The notes beneath the pieces were generated by a model, which did not search any database, was not told where the DNA came from, and saw nothing but the letters and a program-made list of their open reading frames with translations. Positions 7,236 to 16,410 of a DNA stretch of 64,000 bases are shown piece by piece. Position 1 is the first letter of the stretch, and every line of letters starts with the position of its first letter. Both the position numbers and the translations under genes were made by a program. Source of the DNA: Ectothiorhodospiraceae bacterium (GTDB lineage: Bacteria > Pseudomonadota > Gammaproteobacteria > Nitrococcales > Aquisalimonadaceae); contig JAFIFV010000090.1 of assembly GCA_020831845.1 (NCBI GenBank), forward strand, positions 1 to 64,000, in the 5' to 3' direction.

Positions 7236-8918
7236 ATGAACGGGTTTCGCTGTTTGGCGGTGTTGATTGCGCTTTCGCTGGGTTTGCAACCCGGTTTCAG
7301 TGCCCTGGCCCAAGGCCAGCCCCAGGGGCATGGCCATGACCAGGGACAGACCACGGAGGGCACCGCAGTGCCGTTGTTCAACGGCCTCGGCGACCATCAC
7401 TTTCCCATCACCACCAATTCGGAACAGGCCCAGCAGTATTTCGATCAGGGGCTGATGTTCATCTACGGCTTCAACCACTTCGAAGCCACCCGCTCATTCG
7501 CTGAGGCGGTAAAGCAGGATCCGCGCTGCGCCATGTGCTACTGGGGAATTTCGCTTGCCCTGGGCCCACACATCAACGCCCCAATGTTCCCCGATGCAAT
7601 GGCGCCTGCCTACCAGGCCCTGAAGCAGGCGCAGGAGCACGCCCCCGGGGCCACGGAGCGTGAGCAGGCCTATATCAAGGCGTTGGCGGCGCGGTATCAG
7701 CAACAACCGCCGGAGGACCGAACTGGACTGGATCGGGCCTATGCCGAGGCCATGCGCGAGTTGGCACGGGAATACCCGGATGATCTGGACGCGGCCACGC
7801 TGTTCGCGGAATCCCTGATGAACCTTGTGCCATGGAACTACTGGGACGAGAACGGCCAACCCAGGGCCGAGACAGCGGAGCTGGTGCAGATACTGGATAC
7901 CGTGCTCGAGCGGGAGCCCTACCACCCCGGCGCGTTGCACTATCACATACATGCACTGGAAAACTCGCCGAACCCGGAGCGGGCGGAAGGCGCGGCGGAC
8001 CGGCTGCGCGAACTGAACGTGCAGATCGGTCACATGATCCACATGCCGTCGCATATCTATGCCCGCGTCGGGCGCTGGCATGACGCCTCTTCGGCCAACG
8101 AGGGCGCGTTGGCCGGAGACAAGGCCTACCTGGCTTCGCATGAGGTGCAGGGCATGGTCCCGCTGCTTTACCACCCGCACAACTTCCATTTCCTGTCCTG
8201 GACGGCGGGCATGGAAGGCCGCAGCACGGTGGCCTATCAGGCAGCGCTGGAACTGGTGGCGGCCACACCGGCGGAGCTGGCGAACGAGCTGCCCTTCCTG
8301 CACAACTTCCTCATCATGCCCACCCTCACGCTGGTGCGCTTCGGCAAGTGGGACGACGTGCTTGCCCTGCCCCGTCCCCCGGAAGACGCGGTGTTTCTGG
8401 CCGCCATCTCCCACTATGCCCGCGGTCTGGCCTTGGCCGCAAAAGGGGACGAGGATCAGGCTCGCCAGGAAGCTGCCGCGCTGCAGACCATCGCCGACAG
8501 CGACGCGCCGCAGGCGCTGGAAATGCCCCAAGCCTTCTTCCCCGGTGGCCGCATGATTGCCATTGCCAACAACATCCTGCAGGCGGAAATTGCGCTGATG
8601 GACGAGGATGGCGAAAAGGCGGTGGACCTGCTCGAGGATGCCGTGAGCGTGCAGGACGGGCTGCCCTACTTCGAGCCTCCGTACTGGTTCTCGTCGGCGC
8701 GGCTGAACCTGGGCCGCGTGCTGCTGGCCCTGAACCGGGCCGAAGAGGCGGAAGCCGTGTACGAGCGGGATCTGGCGCAGTACCCGCATAACGGTTGGGC
8801 GCTTGCCGGCCTGGCAAACAGCCAGCGGGCGCTGGGCAAAGTGGCGGAAGCGGAACAGACCATGCAGCGCTTCCGGGAAGCGTGGAGGCATGCGGATACG
8901 GCGTTGGCGCGGCGTTAG
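7236..8918 (+). CDS. Secreted TPR-repeat protein with conserved CxxC and histidines
   Basis: 560 residues. A Sec signal peptide at residues 1-28 ends SALAQ. Several TPR-like helical pairs follow (for example YFDQGLMFIYGFNHFEATRSFAEAV and GWALAGLANSQRALGKVAEAEQ). Unusual conserved segments are DPRCAMCYWGISLALGPHIN, HYHIHALENSPNPERA and MIHMPSHIYARVGRWH. The CxxC and clustered histidines suggest metal binding or catalysis in the periplasm, but the family has no assigned function that I can name. Start chosen at ATG 7236, seven bases after GGTGGAGG; upstream codons lack signal-peptide logic. It appears monocistronic, with a strong terminator after it. Confidence 0.8.
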   Translation: MNGFRCLAVLIALSLGLQPGFSALAQGQPQGHGHDQGQTTEGTAVPLFNGLGDHHFPITTNSEQAQQYFDQGLMFIYGFNHFEATRSFAEAVKQDPRCAMCYWGISLALGPHINAPMFPDAMAPAYQALKQAQEHAPGATEREQAYIKALAARYQQQPPEDRTGLDRAYAEAMRELAREYPDDLDAATLFAESLMNLVPWNYWDENGQPRAETAELVQILDTVLEREPYHPGALHYHIHALENSPNPERAEGAADRLRELNVQIGHMIHMPSHIYARVGRWHDASSANEGALAGDKAYLASHEVQGMVPLLYHPHNFHFLSWTAGMEGRSTVAYQAALELVAATPAELANELPFLHNFLIMPTLTLVRFGKWDDVLALPRPPEDAVFLAAISHYARGLALAAKGDEDQARQEAAALQTIADSDAPQALEMPQAFFPGGRMIAIANNILQAEIALMDEDGEKAVDLLEDAVSVQDGLPYFEPPYWFSSARLNLGRVLLALNRAEEAEAVYERDLAQYPHNGWALAGLANSQRALGKVAEAEQTMQRFREAWRHADTALARR

Positions 8919-8936
8919 GTGCTCATCGCCTTGAAA

Positions 8937-8976
8937 GACGGTCGACCGGAACATGGAGCTGCTCCGGTCGACCGTC
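8937..8976. terminator. Strong bidirectional terminator hairpin
   Basis: 14-bp perfect inverted repeat GACGGTCGACCGGA (8937-8950) and TCCGGTCGACCGTC (8963-8976), loop of 12, between the convergent TPR and chemoreceptor genes. Confidence 0.7.
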
Positions 8977-9029
8977 CGTGTGTTGCGCATCGCTTCACGC
9001 CGGGGACTCCGCCCGAGATGGGACGCTCC

Positions 9030-11159
9030 CTAGACGCGGAAGCGGCCCGCCATCTCCTGCAGTTGGTGCGCCAGACGGGTGAGGTCGTTGCCAGCGTCGG
9101 TCAGCTGGCGGTTGGTATCCGCAGTCTCCCTGGCCATGTCGTTCAGGTGGGTGATGCTCTCGTTGATCTTCTCTGCAACCGCACTCTGCTCTTCCGCCGC
9201 GCTGGCGATTTGCGTGTTCATGTCAGTGATCTGGCTGACGTTATGATTGATGGTCTGCAGCGCCTCCCCGGCCTCGCCGGCATAGCTCACGCTTTCTTCC
9301 GCCTTCTGCCGACTCTCCTGCATGGCCGATACGCTCTCGTCCGCACCAGCCTGCAAGCGGTCCACCAGTTCCTCGATTTCCCTGGCTGACTGCTGGGTAC
9401 GCAGGGCGAGTGTCCGCACCTCATCGGCCACAACGGCGAAACCGCGGCCCTGATCGCCGGCGCGGGCAGCTTCGATGGCTGCGTTCAGCGCCAGCAGATT
9501 GGTTTGCTCGGAGACCGCCTGGATCACGGACAGCACCTTGGTCACTGCATCACTTTGTTCCTTCAGGCGGCCTATCACCTCTTCCGCCCGGGAAACCGCT
9601 GTCGATACCGCTTCGATCGCGCCGGTGGTCTCCGTCACCACGTTGCTTCCCCGATCTGCAGCTTCCATGCCGTTGGCAGCCAGGTCGGCGGCCTGTTGGG
9701 TGCTGCGTGCCACCTCCTGCACGGTGGCGGCCATTTCGTTGACCGCAGCGGCCACCTCCTCAGCCTCGCTCAGCTGCTTGTCCGACACGGACCGGCTTGA
9801 CCGGCTCAACGCCTCCAGGGCCTCCGACGAACGTCCCAGGTCCTCCGCCGCCCGGACAATCCCGCGAATCATCTCCTGGAAGGTTTCCATCATCTGGTTG
9901 AAGGCATTCGCAGTATGTCCGATTTCGTCATTGCGACCGGTGTGGATACGCATGGACAGATCACCGGTTTGGCTGGCCTCCCCGCTGATGCTCTGCATCT
10001 GGGTACGCATCTGGGCCAGCGGCATCAGGACGCGCTGCATGGTTCTGAAGCCGAAGACCGCCAGCAGGCCGATGACCAACAGCGTGACAACCACGAGCGC
10101 CGTACGACCCGCATTCGCCATTGCCTGGGCATCGACGGCGGCCTGGTCCGCGCTGGCAACTACATGTTCATCCAGCGCCTGCAGGTTGCCCCTGAGTTCG
10201 GCGGATGCAGCACTGACACCGGCCAACACGGTCTGCTGCTCCTCGTGCAGCGCCAGCTGTCGTTCACGGAGGGCATAGACGGAATTGTCCGCGGTCACCA
10301 TCAATCCGCTGAGCTGCCCCACCACGCCGCTCAACTCCTCCGCCAACGCGCGCTGTTCTGCATTCGCATCGGTAGAACCGGCAATGCTGCCCAGCGCCTG
10401 CCTGGCACGGTTGATTTCCTGGGCAATCTCGTTGAATCGCAGGCTTACCAGCAGGTCGGCGTTATCCACCAGTTGCAGGCGTCGCCCCAGATCCGCCAGC
10501 AAAGCCACCACTGTCTGTACTTCCCCGCTGATACGGGAAATATCCAGCCCGCCATCCAGCATGCCGAGAATCACTTGCGGGTCCAGGAATCGTGGGTCAC
10601 CACCCACCTGCTCCAGTTGCTGGCGCAGCGATCGCTGTTCCCGGACCCGTGCCAGGTTGACCCGGCCGGCCATGTTTTCGGCGTTGACCAGAACCTGGCG
10701 GATCAGTTGGTCCATTTCGCGAACGCGCTCGGTCATTTCCGCGCCCAGCGCCACATCCTGCTCACGCATGGCCTGCAGCGAGGCGTCCGCCGCCCGCAGC
10801 GCGGCGTAACTGTCATTCACGGCGGTTATCAGGCGTTCGGACTCCGCATCCGCGGCATGGGTGGCCAGGCGCTCTCCGGCTTGGGTAAAGGCCTGATCCA
10901 GACCGGAAAGCGGCATGACCGAGGTCAGCGCCCCGGAGGAGTCGGCCATTAGCAGCGCCCTGTGACGCTCGCCGATTTCCGTCATGACATTGGACATGGT
11001 GCGGCTGGCCGACTGTTGCGGCAGCACATCACCCAGCAGGTAGTCCTGCACTGCCACCAGACGTGCGTTGGAAAGCAGCCCCGTCGCCGCCAGGATGATG
11101 GACCCGCCCACCGCAGCGAGGAACAGTCCGATCAGCATACCTCGGATACTCAGTTGCAT
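9030..11159 (-). CDS. Methyl-accepting chemotaxis protein with long periplasmic helical domain
   Basis: 709 residues. TM1 is at about 8-30 and a helical periplasmic sensor of about 320 residues follows. TM2 is at about 353-373, HAMP at about 375-427, then a cytoplasmic coiled coil with the conserved signalling tip ([35 protein letters not shown]) at about 547-585. There is no CheR-binding pentapeptide at the C-terminus (ends GRFRV). Start at ATG 11157-11159 after GGAGG. The gene lies 11 bp downstream of a periplasmic binding-protein gene on the same strand. The two probably form an operon in which the binding protein presents ligand to the receptor (inference). Confidence 0.92.
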   Translation of the reverse strand: MQLSIRGMLIGLFLAAVGGSIILAATGLLSNARLVAVQDYLLGDVLPQQSASRTMSNVMTEIGERHRALLMADSSGALTSVMPLSGLDQAFTQAGERLATHAADAESERLITAVNDSYAALRAADASLQAMREQDVALGAEMTERVREMDQLIRQVLVNAENMAGRVNLARVREQRSLRQQLEQVGGDPRFLDPQVILGMLDGGLDISRISGEVQTVVALLADLGRRLQLVDNADLLVSLRFNEIAQEINRARQALGSIAGSTDANAEQRALAEELSGVVGQLSGLMVTADNSVYALRERQLALHEEQQTVLAGVSAASAELRGNLQALDEHVVASADQAAVDAQAMANAGRTALVVVTLLVIGLLAVFGFRTMQRVLMPLAQMRTQMQSISGEASQTGDLSMRIHTGRNDEIGHTANAFNQMMETFQEMIRGIVRAAEDLGRSSEALEALSRSSRSVSDKQLSEAEEVAAAVNEMAATVQEVARSTQQAADLAANGMEAADRGSNVVTETTGAIEAVSTAVSRAEEVIGRLKEQSDAVTKVLSVIQAVSEQTNLLALNAAIEAARAGDQGRGFAVVADEVRTLALRTQQSAREIEELVDRLQAGADESVSAMQESRQKAEESVSYAGEAGEALQTINHNVSQITDMNTQIASAAEEQSAVAEKINESITHLNDMARETADTNRQLTDAGNDLTRLAHQLQEMAGRFRV

Positions 11160-11170
11160 GACCAGCCCTC

Positions 11171-12337
11171 CTAGCGGCTTGAACTGTTGAAGAGACGCGC
11201 CCAGTTCACCGGCTCGAAACGGCCGTTGCGCACCTGAGTCGGCCACACACCGTCGCTGGCCTGATGGTCACCAGGAGCCAGACTCAGCATCTCGCCCACT
11301 CCCAGGTCCACCTGACCAAGGCCCAGCATGGCATCCACCAGCGATTCCCGGTTCGCTTCCGGGCCGGCCTTTTTCAGTGCTTCGATGAACAGGCGTGCAG
11401 CCAGGTAGCCTTCCAGGGAGACGAAGTCCGGCGAGAGGCTGCTGTCGTAGGCGCGGAGAGCCCGCCGATAGTCGGCAACGGCGGGCAGATCGGCGTCATA
11501 CGGCGGCACCACCTGGGTGACGATGACGCCCTCCGCGAGATCCCCCAGCGCATCCACCAGCGCCTGGCTGCCCACGAAGGAGACGTTCAGAAACACGGCA
11601 TTGGGGAGATCCTGACTGGCTTCACGGATAAAGCTGGACATGGGGCCGTAGGTGCCCACCATGATGACGGCACGCGGTTCGACGGGCGCCTCGAGTATAG
11701 TGGCAAGACCTTGATGTATATTCTGGGTATTCCTGGTAAAACGTCCGTGCGCCAAGTTCTCCGGATTGCTGTATCCGCGGGCCCGCAGGGCAGCCATGGC
11801 GCCGTTGTATCCGGCGTCGCCAAAGCCGTCGTTCTGGGTAAAGAAGGCCATCTCCTCCGGGCGCACGCCGGCTTCCATCAGGCCGTCGATCATGGCGGCG
11901 GTCTCCTGGAAGTAACTGGCCCGGAAGTTGATCACGTAACGGTCCGGTGGGTCCCTGCGCAACACGCCGGCCCCGGTGAACGCCCCGAAAAGCAGGGTTT
12001 CATAACGATTGTGCAGAGGGATGGTCACGATAGCCGTGGGCGTGCCCACGTTTCCGATCATTGCCAGCACGTCTTCCTGCTGGATCAACTCCCGCGTATT
12101 CGGCGCGGAGCGTTGGGGCTCGTACTGGTCGTCCCGGCTGATCAGCCGCACCTCCCGCCCATGCACTCCGCCGCCGCGGTTGACCTCCGCAAAATGGGCT
12201 TCGATGCCCTGCCGCATCCCCTCCCCAAGGGAGCTGGCGGGCCCGGAGAAAGGGGCAACGATACCCACCCGGAATTCCGCCAGAGCCAGAGACCATGGCG
12301 TCAGACAAACAAACAGGAAAACCGCAAATCGCCGCAT
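11171..12337 (-). CDS. Periplasmic branched-chain amino-acid-type substrate-binding protein
   Basis: 388 residues. The signal peptide ([20 protein letters not shown]) is followed by a type I periplasmic binding fold of the LivK/urea-binding class ([43 protein letters not shown]). No permease or ATPase genes are adjacent. The only partner is the chemoreceptor 11 bp downstream, so this protein may serve sensing rather than uptake. Start at ATG 12335-12337 gives a clean signal peptide. The natural ligand is probably an amino acid or amide, unresolved from sequence. Confidence 0.85.
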   Translation of the reverse strand: MRRFAVFLFVCLTPWSLALAEFRVGIVAPFSGPASSLGEGMRQGIEAHFAEVNRGGGVHGREVRLISRDDQYEPQRSAPNTRELIQQEDVLAMIGNVGTPTAIVTIPLHNRYETLLFGAFTGAGVLRRDPPDRYVINFRASYFQETAAMIDGLMEAGVRPEEMAFFTQNDGFGDAGYNGAMAALRARGYSNPENLAHGRFTRNTQNIHQGLATILEAPVEPRAVIMVGTYGPMSSFIREASQDLPNAVFLNVSFVGSQALVDALGDLAEGVIVTQVVPPYDADLPAVADYRRALRAYDSSLSPDFVSLEGYLAARLFIEALKKAGPEANRESLVDAMLGLGQVDLGVGEMLSLAPGDHQASDGVWPTQVRNGRFEPVNWARLFNSSSR

Positions 12338-12554
12338 GACAATCACCCCACCTCGCGTTACAGCACACACCCAACCGCCTGGTGACCGGATCCGCCGAAG
12401 CATGGTCATTCCGGTCGTTTCTACTTGTTTGTCGGCAGTTTAGAGCGTGGCTGAATGGCGATCTGTGCGAGGCGTCGCAGCTTTGCACCGATATGAGGCG
12501 GCAATGGCCACCGCGCTGCGACGACCACCCCGCCCCTGGCTCCCGCGGCGCCCT

Positions 12555-13604
12555 TCAGTCCTTCCTGTCCAGAGATGACGCATCAAGCTGTTCGATGCGG
12601 TAGGTGCGCTCGGCGGTTCCCCGAAAGAGCGCTTGTCGCTCAGCGGTGGAGAAATCCTGGGTCAACCGCTTGAAGCTGTTGAACAGCACGCCGTAGGAGA
12701 CGCTGGCGCGATCCACCGGGAAATTGCTCTCGAACATGCAGCGGTCCGGCCCGAAGCAGTCAATCGTGTACAGATACCAATCCCGGGTGGCCTCCGCCAG
12801 AACAGCCGAATCCGGGGGTGTATCCGCCTTGTGGAATCCGAAACCGTTGACGGGCATGACCAGCCCCCCCAGCTTGGCAACCACGTTCCCGCACCTGGCC
12901 AGTGCCGCCATATCCGCTTTCCAGGCCCGGAAGACCTCCTCGCGCCGACCTTTCCAGGGGCCGATACCCAGCGGCCCGCTGAAGTGGTTCAGAATGATGG
13001 TTACGTCCGGGAACGCCTGCGCCAGATCAATGACCTGGGGAAGCTGGTGATGATACTGCCACGCTTCGAAGCTCAACCCATGGGTCGCCAGACGGGCAAA
13101 CCCCTTGCGAAAATCATCCCTGAGATACATGCCCTCGGGAGGGTTCGAGTGCGAATTGCGGACCTCCGGGGAAGCATCCCAACCGCCGGCATGACGTATT
13201 CCGCGGAACCTCGGGCTGGCGGCAAGGTGAGCCTCAAGGACTTCATCCACCGCGTCTCCCAGGAGCAGGTCGGCGAAACCCACGATGCCCGCGCAGATGC
13301 GGGCCGGGCCATAGCCACCGCTTGCGCTCATGGCGGCAATCCCGTTCACGAACTCCGTCTCTCCCACCGGGCGCAGGTGTTCCGGCCCGGAAGCCCGGTA
13401 CATGGACCCGCATTCCACGAAGACGGTGCTGACGATGTTGTGCCCGCAGTCCAGATCTGCCAGGAGTTCGTCCAGCAGATAGCGGGAACCTGCGCGATCC
13501 CATAGGTGGTGGTGCGGATCACAGATGGGCAGTTCCGGTTCCAGCGGCGCCTCGCGCACCTGGTCGAGCCATTGCTGGTGTTCCGGGTCGGTAACAGCCG
13601 CCAT
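12555..13604 (-). CDS. Amidohydrolase-2 family metal-dependent hydrolase
   Basis: 349 residues with the TIM-barrel amidohydrolase-2 pattern. It has the N-terminal metal motif CDPHHHLWD, HAGGWD and HFSGPLG in mid-protein, and a C-terminal aspartate region (FESNFPVDRASVSYG). Relatives include lactonases of sugar and aromatic pathways and gamma-resorcylate-type decarboxylases, so hydrolysis of a cyclic ester or decarboxylation is likely. Start at ATG 13602-13604 after GGGGAGAA. It follows a cupin gene by 22 bp on the same strand, and the pair probably acts on one substrate (inference). Confidence 0.82.
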   Translation of the reverse strand: MAAVTDPEHQQWLDQVREAPLEPELPICDPHHHLWDRAGSRYLLDELLADLDCGHNIVSTVFVECGSMYRASGPEHLRPVGETEFVNGIAAMSASGGYGPARICAGIVGFADLLLGDAVDEVLEAHLAASPRFRGIRHAGGWDASPEVRNSHSNPPEGMYLRDDFRKGFARLATHGLSFEAWQYHHQLPQVIDLAQAFPDVTIILNHFSGPLGIGPWKGRREEVFRAWKADMAALARCGNVVAKLGGLVMPVNGFGFHKADTPPDSAVLAEATRDWYLYTIDCFGPDRCMFESNFPVDRASVSYGVLFNSFKRLTQDFSTAERQALFRGTAERTYRIEQLDASSLDRKD

Positions 13605-13626
13605 GTCGTGTTCTCCCCTTTCTCTG

Positions 13627-14175
13627 TTATTCGGCATCCACCAGGATGAAGGCAATCCGGCACATCCTGCCAGAACGATTGCTCCAGGCATGATTGGTTC
13701 CGCGCTGGATCAGCACATCTCCCGGCCGCATTACGGTCTCCCCCTCGTCCATGATGGCGGTCAGCTCGCCTTCGATGAGAATCGCGTAATCGATGGTGTC
13801 GGTCTTGTGCATGCCGGGGTGTTTCGGCTTTCCCCCCTCGGCGGAACTCCGGTGCGCATCGTCGAAGTGCGCCTTGAACACCGCACCCACGGCGCGCTCC
13901 AGTTCCTCGGGGTCATCGGGTTCCGGGGGGATGTCGATCACCCGCACCACTGTTCCACGCTTCGGAGGCGCGACGCCCTTGTGCTCTGCGGAGAGATCAG
14001 CCTGCTCCAGCTTGGCAGGGGTGTCCGTGGTCACCCACATGTTGGCCACCTGATAGCCCTCGCGTTCAGGCATGGTCCTCAGGTCGCGGGGCGAGCCGTC
14101 TTCAACGATAACGGATCGGCCTTGCGCATCGTGGCCGGTAAGGATACGGCGCAAGGGGCGGAGTTTCTCTGGCAT
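13627..14175 (-). CDS. Cupin-domain protein
   Basis: 182 residues. The C-terminal half is a single cupin barrel: IDYAILIEGELTAIMDEGETVMRPGDVLIQRGTNHAW matches the G-x5-HxH-like first motif only loosely and the PGD...GTNHAW second motif well. The first metal histidines are largely replaced, so it may be a non-catalytic binding cupin. The N-terminal 60 residues carry no recognised domain. ATG at 14173-14175 follows GGAGGAG. It is the first gene of a two-gene minus-strand unit with the amidohydrolase, consistent with a shared catabolic role. Confidence 0.8.
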   Translation of the reverse strand: MPEKLRPLRRILTGHDAQGRSVIVEDGSPRDLRTMPEREGYQVANMWVTTDTPAKLEQADLSAEHKGVAPPKRGTVVRVIDIPPEPDDPEELERAVGAVFKAHFDDAHRSSAEGGKPKHPGMHKTDTIDYAILIEGELTAIMDEGETVMRPGDVLIQRGTNHAWSNRSGRMCRIAFILVDAE

Positions 14176-14327
14176 GGCGTCTCCTCCTGACTGAGTGTAT
14201 TTTTCGCATGGTGACCGACGCGCGGCGGCCCAGCCAGCACGGTGCGCTTCCCCGGCACTCCGCGGCAATGGCTCAGGCTGATGTATAGTCTCGCTCCGGA
14301 CAAGAACAACTTGAACAGGGACCGTCA

Positions 14328-15575
14328 ATGGGAACCATAAGAACCACGCTCAAGGATGCGTTTGGCCAATCGAACGCAGGTCCCCAGGTAAGCTGCTCGG
14401 GACGCGGCGAACTGATTGGCACCTGTTTTTTCGCAGTCATGGTCACGGCTGCAGCCTGGATGCTGCTCCCGCCGCTGGAAGAACATGCCTGGCGACTTCC
14501 CTACCGGCTCCCGTTTCCACTCGTGCAATACGGGCCCAAGGCGCTGGCTCTGGCGGTTACGCTACTGGCCGCACTGGCTGCACTTAGGGCTATGCTGCAC
14601 TGGCGAAAACTGGGCCCGGCAACGCTGACCATGGATCCGTGGCCGACCGGGCTCGGCGGTGAACTTGGCGGGGTGATTCAGCTGGCTGCCCGTCCGGCCA
14701 GCGGCGACCGCATCACGCTGGTGCTGCAGTGCATCCGGCGGCGCCGGTCCGGCACAGGCCGAAACAGCAGTTGGCAGGAAACCGTGCTCTGGGAGGACGA
14801 AGGGTTGCCGGTCATCGAAGCCGGTGCCCGCGGCGGACGCCTGGTGTTGCGTTTCCCGCTGCCGGTCGATCAACCGGCGAGCCAGACGAGCGGCAACGAC
14901 CAGATCCATTGGCGACTGTACCTGGAGGCGGATCTCGGCCGGCACCACCTGAAACGCAGCTTCACCGTGCCTGTGGACGCCCAGCCCAACAGCAAAGCGT
15001 CGCTGACGGCATACCCGCTCACTCCCAGCCGCCCGATCACCGACTCCCTGCCTCCACAGGAGGTCCGGGAAATCCGGGAGCGCGGCGGCGCGACCTTCCT
15101 GTTCCCCGCTTTCCGCCACCTGCGCGTCACCCTGAGCTGGGCCATATTCGGACTGGTGTTCTTCGGTCTGACGGGCGGCTTCATGCTCTGGTTGTGGCTG
15201 ACCGGAGATCGGGCCGCTCCGCCGGTGTTGTTCCCAGTGGTGTTCCTGCTGGTTGGTAGTTTGACGTTGCTGCCGTTGTTCTGGCTGCCCTTCAGCATGC
15301 GTGTGACGGCGACCCCGGAAGGGCTGACGGTCCGGCGCCACTGGTTCGGCTTGCCTGTGGGCCATCGCCAGCTTGGGGCGCATGAGATCAGCAGTTTCGC
15401 CACACATTCGGGAAACCAGATGCGCTCCGGCGACGGCCGCCAGGAAGTTCGCTACCATCTGCTTGCCCTGACTGATTCCGGGCGGCGCATCCGCTGCAGC
15501 GCCGGCTTGCCGGGGCTGACTCTGACCAGGCTCTACGAAACCCGGCTGCGCAGAGCGTTGGGCCTGGACAGGTAA
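14328..15575 (+). CDS. Integral membrane protein of unknown function
   Basis: 415 residues. Two N-terminal membrane segments (about 28-50 and 68-90) are followed by a soluble beta-rich region of about 170 residues. A second pair of membrane segments (about 268-292 and 300-326) and a C-terminal soluble tail follow. The layout resembles DUF3592-type membrane proteins, but I cannot assign a family with certainty. It stands alone: divergent from the cupin/amidohydrolase unit and convergent with the HupE-like gene, with about 30 bp between the 3' ends. Confidence 0.7.
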   Translation: MGTIRTTLKDAFGQSNAGPQVSCSGRGELIGTCFFAVMVTAAAWMLLPPLEEHAWRLPYRLPFPLVQYGPKALALAVTLLAALAALRAMLHWRKLGPATLTMDPWPTGLGGELGGVIQLAARPASGDRITLVLQCIRRRRSGTGRNSSWQETVLWEDEGLPVIEAGARGGRLVLRFPLPVDQPASQTSGNDQIHWRLYLEADLGRHHLKRSFTVPVDAQPNSKASLTAYPLTPSRPITDSLPPQEVREIRERGGATFLFPAFRHLRVTLSWAIFGLVFFGLTGGFMLWLWLTGDRAAPPVLFPVVFLLVGSLTLLPLFWLPFSMRVTATPEGLTVRRHWFGLPVGHRQLGAHEISSFATHSGNQMRSGDGRQEVRYHLLALTDSGRRIRCSAGLPGLTLTRLYETRLRRALGLDR

Positions 15576-15606
15576 CACGGCAACCCTTTGGCGGTGATGC
15601 CCGGAC

Positions 15607-16230
15607 TCACGAGAAGATGAGGAACCCCCCGACAGCTATCAGGGCCACGCCGACGCCGCGGAGGACAGGAGCATATCGGGCTCCAATGCCCGCCTGCAGT
15701 CTCCACAGCCCTGCCGTAACAAGCACCAGCAGCAAGGCCTGAATGAGACTGAAACCAACCAGGTAGGCAATGACGGGGCCGGTTTCCGAGCCGATAATGG
15801 CGCCGCCATAGCCATAGCCGTGAAATAGCCCCGCCACCACGAAAAACGCGGTCGTAGGCCAGACTATTTCCCGCCGATAGACCAGCATCATCCCACCAGC
15901 CACCACCAGACTGAGCGCAATGGCCATTTCCGCCAGCGCGCTTTGCCAGCCAGCGTAGTGCAGCGTGGCGCCCACCACCGTCATGCCGATGAAAGCCAGC
16001 CACTGCGGCAGCCGCGACCGCGATGAAAAGGACGCCAGCACGGCAACCGCCAGGATGAATAGCGCATGTTCCAGATCGATTACCGGGTGAGCCAGGCCGG
16101 ACATCAAACCATGCATGAGGGTGGCGGGGGCCTCGCCGCCCATCGGGTGGTGGGCATGGAGCGGTGCGGCGAACAGCAGCGGAATGACAGCCCCGCCGGA
16201 AAACAGGGGCCCGAGAGCGGCAAATCGCAT
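15607..16230 (-). CDS. HupE/UreJ-like membrane protein
   Basis: 207 residues. A signal-like N-terminus (to about residue 26, ending PLHA) leads into a HHPMGG motif, then about six membrane helices. HupE/UreJ proteins are thought to be nickel or cobalt permeases and usually carry HPxxGxDH in the first helix. Here the segment reads LAHPVIDLEHALFILAVAV, with Asp for Gly and Glu for Asp, so metal preference could differ. No hydrogenase, urease or cobalamin gene is nearby. Start ATG 16228-16230 follows GGGGGAG. Assignment is moderately firm; substrate is unknown. Confidence 0.7.
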   Translation of the reverse strand: MRFAALGPLFSGGAVIPLLFAAPLHAHHPMGGEAPATLMHGLMSGLAHPVIDLEHALFILAVAVLASFSSRSRLPQWLAFIGMTVVGATLHYAGWQSALAEMAIALSLVVAGGMMLVYRREIVWPTTAFFVVAGLFHGYGYGGAIIGSETGPVIAYLVGFSLIQALLLVLVTAGLWRLQAGIGARYAPVLRGVGVALIAVGGFLIFS

Positions 16231-16295
16231 GATGGAAATCTCCCCCGCCGGGCCAGGCCCGGCATTGTTCTTGTGGTGTTTCAAGAAAGTGTACC

Positions 16296-16322
16296 GGTGG
16301 ATATCGCTGCGCTCCATCCACA
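16296..16322. repeat. Short palindromic intergenic repeat, copy 1
   Basis: GGTGGATATCGCTGCGCTCCATCCAC forms an imperfect palindrome. A partial copy sharing GGTGGATATCGCTGCGC is at 19857-19873. Similar GTGG...CTGCGCT...CCAC units are scattered between genes in many gammaproteobacteria. Confidence 0.5.
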
Positions 16323-16410
16323 CTACAATCTACGACCGACGTCGGAATAATGGCATGCTAGGGAGACGCTGTTCACACCCAGGCCATTCATTCACCCCTG
16401 CGGACTCAAC

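Noticed and set aside
7494-8990. A 498-codon minus-strand frame opposite the TPR gene
   Set aside because: Low-complexity Gln/Arg/His composition typical of antisense frames; the plus strand has a signal peptide and TPRs.
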